A DNA stretch of 64,000 bases from Pirellulaceae bacterium (GTDB lineage: Bacteria; Planctomycetota; Planctomycetia; Pirellulales; Pirellulaceae): positions 62,001 through 126,000 of the forward strand of contig JAHDXO010000021.1 in NCBI GenBank assembly GCA_023382975.1, written 5' to 3'. How positions within the stretch are numbered: the first letter of the stretch is position 1; each line of letters opens with the position of its first letter. Both the position numbers and the translations under genes were made by a program. Below are positions 23,907-31,827 of the stretch, piece after piece. The notes below the pieces were generated by a model. That model was not told the DNA's origin and made no database searches. It saw only the letters and a list, made by a program, of their open reading frames with translations.

Positions 23907-26057
23907 TCAGGCCAATCGCATCGGCATCTGGCGGATCCGCTGGCCGATGGCGTGAAAGACGGCATTGCCGATGGCCGGCGCGATCGCGATGATGGGCGTT
24001 TCACCGCCGCCGACAGACGACAGATCGGGCCGGTTCAACAGGTGGATGTCCAATTCAGGCAAGTCGTTGAAACGCGGCGGCTCGTACGAGGCGAAATCGG
24101 CGTTTTCCATCCGGCCGCGGGACACGCGCATCTCCTCGCGCAAGGCCGGTCCCATCCCCATCACGATACAGCTCTGGATCTGGGCCCGCAGATTGTCGGG
24201 ATTCAAGACGGCGCCACATTCAAAGACTTGGCACACGCGGCGAACCTGGATCTGCCGAGTGGTCGGCTCGATGGCCACTTCGACACAGGCAGCAACGACC
24301 GAACCTTTCTCGGTGCCACACGCCAAACCGACGCCGATGCCGGGCCGATTCTCGGCGACCCGCTCGCGCCAGCGAAACCGGTTGGCCGCTTCGACCAGCA
24401 CCGCCCGCAGACGCGGTTCCTCCAGATGAGCCAGACGGAAATCGAGCGGATCGACACCGGCCGCTGCCGCCAACTCGTCCATGAACGACTCGCGGGCGAA
24501 CACGTTCGCGGTCGCGGCCAGCGTTCGGTAGGAGCCTTGCCGCAGGGGCGAGTCGCTGCGCACGAACTGGCTGCGCGCGGCGGGAATGTTGTACGGCGTG
24601 TTGACCGCCGCGGCTCCCGAGTTGATGTTCACGAAATGCCACGAGGTCAGACGGCCCCGGTCGTCCAGGCTGGCTTCGACTTCGATGACCGCGGCCGGCC
24701 GGAAGTAGGCCCAGGTGAATTCCTCCTCGCGCGTCCAGCGGAGCATCACGGGGCGTTTGGCGGCGCGGGCCAAGCGGGCCGCTTCGATCGCGCATTCTCC
24801 GGTGTGCTTGCCTCCGAAGCCGCTGCCGAAGTCGGGGACGATGATGCGCACCCGGTCGCTCGGCAGACGGAAGGCGGCTGCCACTTCGCGTTGATAGCCG
24901 AACGGATTCTGGGTGCCCGTCCAGACGGTTACCCGGTCGCCGTCCCATTCGGCCAATGCCACTCGAGGCTCCAAGGGAGCGTGCTGAACGTAGGCCACCT
25001 GATACGTAGCATGCAGCGCGCGGTGGGCCGCTTGCACTTGGGCGGCAAACGGATTCGCGGGCACGCCGCCCTGGGCGCGGGCGCGCAGGTAGTCGAAAAT
25101 CTCGTCGCTGGACGGGAACTCCACCGTGTCCCATTCCGCCCGCCGGGCGATCGCGTCCAGCGCACGCTGGGCATGGAAGCTGGTCGGCGCCGCCACCCCG
25201 ACGAACGATCCGTCCTGAACGACGACAACGCCGTCCAGCGCACGGGCTGCGTCCAGATCGATCGACTTGAGCGTCGCGCCGTAGGACGGTGGCCGCAGCA
25301 CACGCCCGTACAACATTCCCGGTCGCGTCTGGTCGGAGGGGAATCGGTGCGTTCCCGTCACGAGATCGCGGCGCAGGGGACGCGGCGCCGACGTGCCTAA
25401 CACTTGCCAACGTTCGACGGGCGTCAATTCAATGTCGCCGGGGACGGACTGCCGGAATACACTGGCGATATCGGCAGCTTGGGCCAACTCGGCGTAGCGG
25501 ATCGTTTGACCGGTGCCCGGGTGGGAGATAGCGCCGTTGCGCACCTCCAGCGAGCCGGCCGGGACGTTCCATCGCTCGGCGGCCAAGCGGACCAGCAACT
25601 GGCGGGCGGCCGCGGCGCCTTGTCGCACGGCGGGCACCGTCGAGGGCGTCGTGCGGCTGCCCGCCGTGATTCCGTCGTCGGGCACTTGGCCGGTGTCGCC
25701 CATCACCATCCGGATCTGGGTCAAAGGGACTCGCAACTCTTCGGCCGCAGCCTGGCTCAGTTCCGTGCGCGCGCCTTGCCCCATCTCGATCTTGCCGGTC
25801 AGGACCGTGACTGTTCCGTCTTGGCCCAAGTGAATCCGCGCGGCGACACTGCCCCTGCCTCCGCTGCGGCCCCTGCCTCCGCTGCGGCCCCCGCCCCGCG
25901 GCTGCGCGGACGCATCCGCGGCGGCCACAGAGATCAACAGGCCCGCTCCCAGCCGTTGCACGAATTCGCGGCGGTTGAGATCGAAGTGGTAATCGACCGT
26001 CTCGATGGGTTCTTCGAAGTCGGGTTTCAACGCTTCGTCGCTCGTGTAGGTTGTCAT
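23907..26057 (-). CDS. Molybdopterin-binding subunit of xanthine dehydrogenase-type hydroxylase, Tat-exported
   Basis: A 716-residue large subunit of the IorB/aldehyde-oxidase kind. The ATG at 26057 overlaps the stop of the 2Fe-2S gene (ATGA). Near the N-terminus FDLNRREFVQRLGAGLLISV is a twin-arginine signal. A Gly/Arg/Ser tract with two GRSGGRG units follows (from a 20-bp DNA repeat near 25856-25895). Cofactor-contact motifs include EMGQGARTELSQAAAEELRV, GSRTTPSTVPAVRQGAAAA, QHAPLEPRVA, PDFGSGFGGKHTGECAIEA and the final VGGGETPIIAIAPAIGNAVF with the catalytic Glu. Substrate is unknown. No FAD subunit gene is present, so electrons probably pass through the 2Fe-2S subunit to a cytochrome. Confidence 0.88.
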   Translation of the reverse strand: MTTYTSDEALKPDFEEPIETVDYHFDLNRREFVQRLGAGLLISVAAADASAQPRGGGRSGGRGRSGGRGSVAARIHLGQDGTVTVLTGKIEMGQGARTELSQAAAEELRVPLTQIRMVMGDTGQVPDDGITAGSRTTPSTVPAVRQGAAAARQLLVRLAAERWNVPAGSLEVRNGAISHPGTGQTIRYAELAQAADIASVFRQSVPGDIELTPVERWQVLGTSAPRPLRRDLVTGTHRFPSDQTRPGMLYGRVLRPPSYGATLKSIDLDAARALDGVVVVQDGSFVGVAAPTSFHAQRALDAIARRAEWDTVEFPSSDEIFDYLRARAQGGVPANPFAAQVQAAHRALHATYQVAYVQHAPLEPRVALAEWDGDRVTVWTGTQNPFGYQREVAAAFRLPSDRVRIIVPDFGSGFGGKHTGECAIEAARLARAAKRPVMLRWTREEEFTWAYFRPAAVIEVEASLDDRGRLTSWHFVNINSGAAAVNTPYNIPAARSQFVRSDSPLRQGSYRTLAATANVFARESFMDELAAAAGVDPLDFRLAHLEEPRLRAVLVEAANRFRWRERVAENRPGIGVGLACGTEKGSVVAACVEVAIEPTTRQIQVRRVCQVFECGAVLNPDNLRAQIQSCIVMGMGPALREEMRVSRGRMENADFASYEPPRFNDLPELDIHLLNRPDLSSVGGGETPIIAIAPAIGNAVFHAIGQRIRQMPMRLA

Positions 26058-26530
26058 GGCGCGACTCCTTCGAGGCTGGTGAGACGCCGAATGGCTTGCA
26101 CGATCCGCTCGTAGCCGCAGCACCGGCACAGGTGCCCGTCCATCTGCGCGAGGATCTGCCCAGCGCTGGCCTTGGGCATTGCCTCCAGCAGGCCCGCGAG
26201 GGCGACGATCATGCCGGGCGTGCAGTAGCCGCATTGCATGGCGTCCGCTTCGAGAAAGGCCTCCTGCACCGGATGCAGCCGGTCGCCGTCAGCCAATCCC
26301 TCGATCGTCAGCACCGAGCGGCCTTCGACGTCGGCCACCGGTGTCTGGCACGAGGGTTCGGCCCGGCCATCGATCAGGACGGTGCAGGCCAGACAATCGC
26401 CCTGGCCACAGCCGTACTTGGTACCGGTCAGTCCCAGATCTTCGCGGAGCACATCCAACAGGGGCCGTTGCGGGTCGGTCACGACCGTCCGCACTTGGCC
26501 GTTGACGGTGAACGTGATGGTGGTTGTCAC
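26054..26530 (-). CDS. 2Fe-2S subunit of the molybdenum hydroxylase
   Basis: A 158-residue protein. I chose the GTG at 26530 because GGGAGGGA lies just before it; the ATG at 26548 has no ribosome site. The N-terminal plant-type 2Fe-2S domain has GCGQGDCLACTVLIDGR, with an earlier conserved TKY. The C-terminal helical domain has MQCGYCTPGMIVALAGLLEA and GHLCRCCGYERIVQAI for the second cluster. This is the standard small subunit (XdhS/IorA). It carries no export signal, so it would travel with the Tat-targeted large subunit. It is the first gene of the operon, divergent from the kinase gene at 26602. Confidence 0.9.
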   Translation of the reverse strand: MTTTITFTVNGQVRTVVTDPQRPLLDVLREDLGLTGTKYGCGQGDCLACTVLIDGRAEPSCQTPVADVEGRSVLTIEGLADGDRLHPVQEAFLEADAMQCGYCTPGMIVALAGLLEAMPKASAGQILAQMDGHLCRCCGYERIVQAIRRLTSLEGVAP

Positions 26531-26601
26531 GAGAGGTCCCTCCCACATGGTTGCAGCGACAGGCTATAGTGAAACAGAGCTTCCGGGAGAAAGCAAGGGA
26601 T

Positions 26602-27267
26602 ATGGAACTGCATCGACGAACGAGCAAAGAGCGAGCGGCTGGAGCAAGGGTTCCTGCAATTCTGCTGCTCGGACCGACCGGCGCGGGCAAGACGCCGCTG
26701 GGGCAGGTGCTGGAGCAGCGGGGGTGGGCGAGCCGCCGCTGCGCGCATTTCGACTTTGGCGAGAACCTGCGCAGTGTGGTCCAACGCGGAACGCCGGACG
26801 AAATCGTGTCGCAGCAGGACATCGACTTCCTGCGCGGCGTGCTGGACCGCGGCGTCCTGCTGGAAGACCGGGACTTCCCGATCGCGGAACGGATCTTCCG
26901 GGCTTTTCTGGTGCGTCGCGAAGTGGATGAACGGACCGTGGCGGTCTTGAACGGGCTACCGCGGCACATCGGGCAGGCGTCCGCGTTGCAGGGTCTGGTC
27001 GACGTCGAGGCCGTGGTCTGCTTGGAATGTACGGCCGAGACGGTGGTGCGGCGGCTCCGCAACGATCCGGGCGGCGACCGAGCGAATCGGGACGACGATC
27101 AATTGCCGGCGGTCGCTAGCAAGCTGAGCATCTACCGACAGCGCACCGAGCCGCTGGTCGATTGGTATCGGCAACGCGGAACACGGATATTCCGCGTCGC
27201 TGTCACGGCCGACATGACCGCCGACGAGGCTTGGTCAGCGATCGGGCAATCGCCCGCTGAAACGTGA
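26602..27267 (+). CDS. Adenylate kinase-like nucleotide kinase
   Basis: A 221-residue protein with P-loop LLLGPTGAGKTPLGQVLEQR (Lys30, Thr31) and a kinase lid-like end (RLRNDPGGDRANRDD, then KLSIYRQRTEPLVDWYRQRG), as in adenylate kinase relatives. The segment VAVLNGLPRHIGQASAL corresponds to the Gly-Phe-Pro-Arg motif of adenylate kinase (here GLPR). The Thr-Pro after Lys is less usual than Ser/Thr-Thr. The phosphate acceptor cannot be named. The gene is divergent from the molybdenum hydroxylase operon, with 71 bp between starts. A CGCTGAA-CGTGAACTCC repeat overlaps its stop. Confidence 0.75.
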   Translation: MELHRRTSKERAAGARVPAILLLGPTGAGKTPLGQVLEQRGWASRRCAHFDFGENLRSVVQRGTPDEIVSQQDIDFLRGVLDRGVLLEDRDFPIAERIFRAFLVRREVDERTVAVLNGLPRHIGQASALQGLVDVEAVVCLECTAETVVRRLRNDPGGDRANRDDDQLPAVASKLSIYRQRTEPLVDWYRQRGTRIFRVAVTADMTADEAWSAIGQSPAET

Positions 27268-27275
27268 ACTCCAGC
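27253..27275 (+). repeat. Copy of the AGCGTGAACTCCA repeat over a stop codon
   Basis: CGCTGAAACGTGAACTCCAGC (from 27255) matches the plus-strand copy at 49490 (CGCTGAAGCGTGAACTCCAAC) in 19 of 21 positions. The TGA in it ends the kinase gene. Confidence 0.55.
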
Positions 27276-27289
27276 GCGAACCGGCAATC

Positions 27290-27559
27290 TTATTCGCGGC
27301 GCAGGACCGCCGTCGTTCCTCCGACCACGTCGCGCGGGGCCGGCATTGCTTGGCCGCGATAATGGCGGCGCCGAACCGTATTTCCGTAGAAATGCAGCGG
27401 CCGGTACGGGCGATCGAGAATGGGTGTGGCTTCGATCTGCTCGCGCGTTTCCCCTCGCGCGATGATGGGGCCGCGCCAGGACGGTTCCTGAGCCGAGGCA
27501 TTCGAGCAACCGACCCACAAGCCGGCCGTCATGGCGAAGATCAAGAGTTGGGGTTTCAT
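27290..27559 (-). CDS. Small lipoprotein with YGNTVRRRHYRG motif
   Basis: An 89-residue protein starting at the ATG at 27559 with GGAGCAACAAC before it. The N-terminus MKPQLLIFAMTAGLWVGCSN has a lipobox with Cys18. The mature part is basic and contains ILDRPYRPLHFYGNTVRRRH followed by YRGQAMPAP. I recall this pattern (RP-RP-H-x-YGNTVRR) in small planctomycete lipoproteins that have no assigned function. It stands alone, convergent with the nucleotide kinase gene and divergent from the aminotransferase gene. Confidence 0.7.
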   Translation of the reverse strand: MKPQLLIFAMTAGLWVGCSNASAQEPSWRGPIIARGETREQIEATPILDRPYRPLHFYGNTVRRRHYRGQAMPAPRDVVGGTTAVLRRE

Positions 27560-27787
27560 GTTGTTGCTCCGTGTCCAAGGGAAGAATACTCCCTGGAAAT
27601 CTAGCTGGCGATGACCGGTTTTGAGTTGGGCGAGCAGCGCAAAAAAGCGCCCAATCCACTCCGTCCGGTCAGACCTTGCCGCCGAGACCGGATTTGACGC
27701 CCGCGCCTCGCTGGCCAACGAGCGCAGGATTCGCTATCTTTTGGGGTTTCCCCGATCCACTTCTCCACAAGACAGTGATGCACTGCG

Positions 27788-29197
27788 ATGAGCGAACAGC
27801 ACCGAGTCGACGTCTCCCGGATCATCGAACATGCAGGCGAGGAATCGTCCAACGATTCGCGCCGCCGACTGCAAACGACCGAGCCGCTTTGTCTGCGGAC
27901 GTTCACTCCTTCACTGGCCGTGCTGGCCAAGAGTGCCGGCTCGTATCACTGGACTCCGGAGGGCCGGAAGCTGGCGGATTTTACTTCCGGTGTCCTGGTT
28001 GCCAATCTGGGGCACAATCCGACCCGCTGGTGGCAGCGTGTGCTCGGCTATATGGGATTGTCCTCGATCGATGCCTCGCAAGAATACCAGCCGATCGTGC
28101 CGCTGACCTCGTATAACGCCTCGACCGAGATCGAGATCCTGGCAAACGAGCGGCTGCTGGCCAATCTGCGCCGCGAACCGGGCGGGGCCCGCATGGAACA
28201 AGTGCTGTGGGCGGCCAGCGGAAGCGAGGCGATCCAGAAAGCGATGTGGGCTTCGATGGCCCGCCACCCCGGCCGCCAGATGATCTTGGCGCCCCGCTTC
28301 GGATTCCACGGCAAGAAAGGCTTGGCCGGCGCCATCACGGGCACGGAGCACGATCCGGAACGCGACCCGCGGGTACGGTTCATCGGCTTTCCAACCGACG
28401 AATGCTGCGATGTCCAACGCCGCCGCGAGCCGATCGATCTGGGACGCTACGAGCAGGAACTGAAAGATCTGCATCGCCAGTACCCCGATCGATTCTGCTG
28501 TCTGGTGACCGAGCCCTACCTGGGCGGCGGTGGGTCTTATCATCCGCAACCCGAGTATCTGCAGATGCTCCAACGGTTCTGCAACCAGCATGACATCGTG
28601 TTCATTTTGGACGAGATCCAATCGAACTTCGGTCGCACCGGACCGATGTACGCGTTCACGCATTACGGAATCGAGCCGGATATCGTCTGCTTGGGCAAAG
28701 GGCTGGGCAACGGCGTGCCGGTCAGTGCGGCCGTTGGACGAGCGGACATCTTCTCGTCGCTGGGATACGGGGCAGGCTCGGACACGTGGAGTGCGAATCC
28801 GCTGTCGAGTGCGGCCGTGGTTGCGACGCTGGACGAGTTCGAAACGATGGACGTGCTGGGGGCGGGACAGCAGTTGTCAGGGGTGCTCGAGCGCGGACTG
28901 TGCCGGTTGAAAGAGACGGGCCTCGTGCGTTTCGTGCGCGGCGAGGGGTGCGTCTGGGGGATCGAGTGCTTGCCTGTGGGTCGTTATTCTGCGGCGCACG
29001 TGGCTAACGCCTGTGTTGAAACCTGCTACGTGGGCGACTCGCAAGGACGGGCGATCCATCTGCTCGGACCGTTGGCCGGCAAAGTCATCCGCATCAGCCC
29101 GCCGCTGGTGATGCCGCTGGACGAAGCCCAGACGTACCTGGACGTGATGTTCGAGCGGTTCCGCGATTTGCGGAACCGCCTAGAGTACCCGGACTAG
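27788..29197 (+). CDS. Class III pyridoxal-phosphate aminotransferase
   Basis: A 469-residue fold type I PLP enzyme. Cofactor motifs: LWAASGSEAIQKAMWASMAR for the phosphate, FILDEIQSNFGRTG with Asp275 to the ring nitrogen, and VCLGKGLGNGVPVSAAVGR with Lys304 for the Schiff base. FGFHGKKGLAGAITG is the usual His/Lys loop. The N-terminal FTPSLAVLAKSAGSYHWTPE matches omega-amino acid and 4-aminobutyrate aminotransferases. The specific amine donor is unknown. The stop TAG (29195-29197) shares the palindrome CTAG with the stop of the convergent TPR gene. Confidence 0.9.
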   Translation: MSEQHRVDVSRIIEHAGEESSNDSRRRLQTTEPLCLRTFTPSLAVLAKSAGSYHWTPEGRKLADFTSGVLVANLGHNPTRWWQRVLGYMGLSSIDASQEYQPIVPLTSYNASTEIEILANERLLANLRREPGGARMEQVLWAASGSEAIQKAMWASMARHPGRQMILAPRFGFHGKKGLAGAITGTEHDPERDPRVRFIGFPTDECCDVQRRREPIDLGRYEQELKDLHRQYPDRFCCLVTEPYLGGGGSYHPQPEYLQMLQRFCNQHDIVFILDEIQSNFGRTGPMYAFTHYGIEPDIVCLGKGLGNGVPVSAAVGRADIFSSLGYGAGSDTWSANPLSSAAVVATLDEFETMDVLGAGQQLSGVLERGLCRLKETGLVRFVRGEGCVWGIECLPVGRYSAAHVANACVETCYVGDSQGRAIHLLGPLAGKVIRISPPLVMPLDEAQTYLDVMFERFRDLRNRLEYPD

Positions 29198-31032
29198 CGG
29201 CGGAACGTCGTTCGGGAATTCGGGGCCGTTGGCAGTTGCTGCGACGGCAGTACCCCACCAGGATTCGTCGTCGGGTACGGCTGGTCGCCGATTTCCCGCG
29301 ATGCCGGAGTGGCGTTCGGCGAAGACCAAGGTTGGGCATGGGGACTGAGATTGTAGTGGCTGCCCGAAACCGGCAGCACCGGTTGCAGAACCGTCGCCGA
29401 AGGCAACTCGGCCATCGGCGGTGCGATCCGATGGGCGGGCGGCAGTTCGGTTGGAATACCGCTTGGCCGGGACGCTGCCGGCGGCTTGGGGACGGATCGC
29501 GCGGCGGACGATTCGACATCTTCGACCACGACGCTTCCCGAACCTGGTTGGGTCGGCAACTGACCGTTACTGCTGGTCCTGGGGAACGTGTCCGGTGCCG
29601 GCGGTGAAACAGCGCCGGCATCGAAACGCCCCGCGTACCGGATCGGATAGTCATCATTGGTATCGCCGACCGTCTTCTGGCCGCCGACAACCACATCGGC
29701 CCGCTTCACCATGTCAAAGCCCGGTTGTCCCTGCCAGGAACCGGCGGTTTCGGCGCCCGGCAACCCTGCCCCGTCCTCGACAACGGCTCGGGCGCTGGAA
29801 GGCAGCGACGACTGGGGCTGAAAAGCAGCGGCCGTGACAAATTCCGGATTCCACGCATGCTGAGTCTGGCTTGGTGTTGCAGTAGGCAATTGCAGGGCAT
29901 CGTCCACTACAACGTGCTCAGGAAATGGCATGCCGGCCGAGGTGACTGGGTGACTGGGCAACGGAGCCGCATCGTCCACAACGGCTTGCGCGGGAAATGG
30001 CCGGTTTGGAAGACTTGGCGGCAGGCTCGAGAACTGCGCAACGTCGTCTGCTGTGGGCGGCGACGGAAGCTGGTTACCGACAGGCGGCTCGCTTGCCGGT
30101 TGGCTCGGCAGCAGAGCCACATCCTGTGGAGCCGGCGGCGGGGCCGGCAACTCGGTCACCGGGGCCGGAACCACCGGGGCCGCGGTCGGTGGCGTCGTCG
30201 CTCGCGTCGCGATCGCCTGAATTTGCTTGGCCTTCTCCAATTGCACCAAGGCGATGGCCGCGGAGCGCAACTTGGGGTCTTGGCGCAGGGCGGCGTGGAA
30301 GTTCCGTTCGGCCAGTTCAACCTCGCCCAATTGAGCCATCACAAAACCCAGATTGGCGTGCGCTTCGGCGACCGTATTGCAGCGTTTGAATACCGTCAAC
30401 GCTTCTTCGAATCGGCGCTGTTCGCCGAACAGCAGCCCCAGGTTGTTGCAGAGCGATTCGTGATCCGGATTGATTCGGAAGGCTGTCGAGTACACTTCCT
30501 CCGCCTCTTCCAGCCGGCTTTGAAGGTACAAGCAATAGCCCGCATCGACGAGCAGATCGACGTTCTTCGGGGCGCGCATCAGGGCGAGCTGGAAATGCGT
30601 GTTCGCCGCGTCGAAGTTCCCTTTCTTCGCCTCGATCACGCCCAATCGATGATGAGGCTGAACCAACGTGGGATCGTTTTTCAGCAGTTCCCGGTAGACG
30701 GCCTCGGCGTGGTCCGTCTGCCCGCGGCGTTCGGAGAGCCGGGCGAAGGCAGCTTGACTCTGGGCATTGCTGTTGGAACCCAGCGCGCCCACCCCCTTGT
30801 TCTTCCCCGACGGACCGGCGGCGCTCTGGCTGTTGCTCCACGGCAGACTAGGCAGCTTCGGCAGTGCGTACCAAGGCCGCCCGCCAACGGCCGGTGCGGT
30901 CGCGGTTGGCGTGACTGCCTGGGGGCGTGACGCATTGACGGGACGCGATTGGGCCGGTGGAGGTGGAGCCTCGGCGGCCAGCAATCCCGTGCCAATCAGC
31001 AATGCGGACAGCAGCGGTAGCGTTTGACGCAT
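29194..31032 (-). CDS. Exported TPR protein with long proline-rich tail (TadD-like)
   Basis: A 612-residue protein with signal peptide LPLLSALLIGTGLLAAEAPP. The start ATG at 31032 has AAAGG before it. Residues 93-270 are five or so TPR units (AEAVYRELLKNDPTLVQPHH, FQLALMRAPKNVDLLVDAGY, YSTAFRINPDHESLCNNLGL, FHAALRQDP). From 270 to the end it is Pro/Ala/Ser-rich with repeated phrases such as VVDDAAPLPSHPV and VVVDDALQLPT. The TPR part resembles TadD of Flp pilus assembly; the tail does not. It lies downstream of a lipoprotein and a secretin on the same strand, which supports a pilus-related role. Confidence 0.75.
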   Translation of the reverse strand: MRQTLPLLSALLIGTGLLAAEAPPPPAQSRPVNASRPQAVTPTATAPAVGGRPWYALPKLPSLPWSNSQSAAGPSGKNKGVGALGSNSNAQSQAAFARLSERRGQTDHAEAVYRELLKNDPTLVQPHHRLGVIEAKKGNFDAANTHFQLALMRAPKNVDLLVDAGYCLYLQSRLEEAEEVYSTAFRINPDHESLCNNLGLLFGEQRRFEEALTVFKRCNTVAEAHANLGFVMAQLGEVELAERNFHAALRQDPKLRSAAIALVQLEKAKQIQAIATRATTPPTAAPVVPAPVTELPAPPPAPQDVALLPSQPASEPPVGNQLPSPPTADDVAQFSSLPPSLPNRPFPAQAVVDDAAPLPSHPVTSAGMPFPEHVVVDDALQLPTATPSQTQHAWNPEFVTAAAFQPQSSLPSSARAVVEDGAGLPGAETAGSWQGQPGFDMVKRADVVVGGQKTVGDTNDDYPIRYAGRFDAGAVSPPAPDTFPRTSSNGQLPTQPGSGSVVVEDVESSAARSVPKPPAASRPSGIPTELPPAHRIAPPMAELPSATVLQPVLPVSGSHYNLSPHAQPWSSPNATPASREIGDQPYPTTNPGGVLPSQQLPTAPNSRTTFRR

Positions 31033-31186
31033 GAGAGCGACCTTTGCTGGAAGAGTAGATTCGAACTGCAAGAGGAGAGGTTTGGCGGATCGTCCGCCTA
31101 GGGACTCGCCCCCGGCTTTTCCCGCCGGGGGCGTCGTTTGACAAATCGATCGTTGCGACCTTGGGTGGCTTGGTGCCGGTGGCTCC

Positions 31187-31756
31187 TTAGAAGAAGCCGC
31201 CGCCCATGCCGCCGCCCATGCCACCACCCATGCCACCGCCCATGCCGCCGCCAATGCCTTGCATGTAGGCGCCAGCCGCCTCGGTGGCCTTCAATCCCGG
31301 GGTCAGTGCCGGAGCGACCACCACGCGATGGTCGGCATCCTGCACGCCCAGCGCGATCAGCGCCCGCACCACCACCTCGCGCCGGATCATGTCGAGTTCC
31401 GGATTCGGGTGGACGGGGTATTTGAACTCGGTGTCTTCGCGCGCCGTCGACATGCTCCGTTCCACCACGACCGGAAAATCCTGACCGGCCAACAGGCGTT
31501 CGGCGATCTGCTTCATGTGATCCTCGCCAGCCCGGTTCAGGCGGATGTCGTTCAAGGTGAACTCGTGCATGTAGACCACAAAGTCCGACGCTTCGGCGTT
31601 CAGCTCCTGCATCTGCCAGATATTGTCGCTGATCGTACCCAGCGGCGCCTCCGGTTGCCGGCGGAACTGCTTCCAGTACCCGCAGCCGGCGGAGGTGAAC
31701 AGGAGCAAACCGAGCGCAGCCAGGGTCAGACGTAAGGTTCGATTCGGAGTCCTCAT
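31187..31756 (-). CDS. Lipoprotein with Gly-Met repeat tail
   Basis: A 189-residue protein with signal RLTLAALGLLLFTSAGCGYW and lipid Cys25. The middle (DNIWQMQELNAEASDFVVYM, then EDHMKQIAERLLAGQDFPVV) resembles small outer-membrane partners of secretins (CpaD-like or OmpA-like in outline, not closely). The last 25 residues are GGGMGGGMGGG units from a 12-bp DNA repeat (31195-31250). It follows the secretin gene by 71 bp. It may be a secretin pilot or stabilising protein; this is inference from position. Confidence 0.65.
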   Translation of the reverse strand: MRTPNRTLRLTLAALGLLLFTSAGCGYWKQFRRQPEAPLGTISDNIWQMQELNAEASDFVVYMHEFTLNDIRLNRAGEDHMKQIAERLLAGQDFPVVVERSMSTAREDTEFKYPVHPNPELDMIRREVVVRALIALGVQDADHRVVVAPALTPGLKATEAAGAYMQGIGGGMGGGMGGGMGGGMGGGFF

Positions 31757-31827
31757 GGTTTCTTCCTTCGCTTTTCGTCCTCGGTGGGACGGATCGGGTC
31801 ATCTTGCGGGATGAACGGCTTGGCGGC

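Noticed and set aside
23088..25400. Open frame of 770 codons on the plus strand across xdhC and the Mo subunit
   Set aside because: It spans two opposite genes with full motifs and shows only shadow-type composition.
25856..25895. Repeat in the Mo subunit as an inserted element
   Set aside because: It is a short in-frame duplication giving a Gly/Arg/Ser spacer, with no flanking signs of insertion.
31195..31250. Repeated Gly/Met codons as a possible CRISPR-like or minisatellite array
   Set aside because: It is a 12-bp in-frame repeat within the lipoprotein gene and encodes its tail; there are no spacers.
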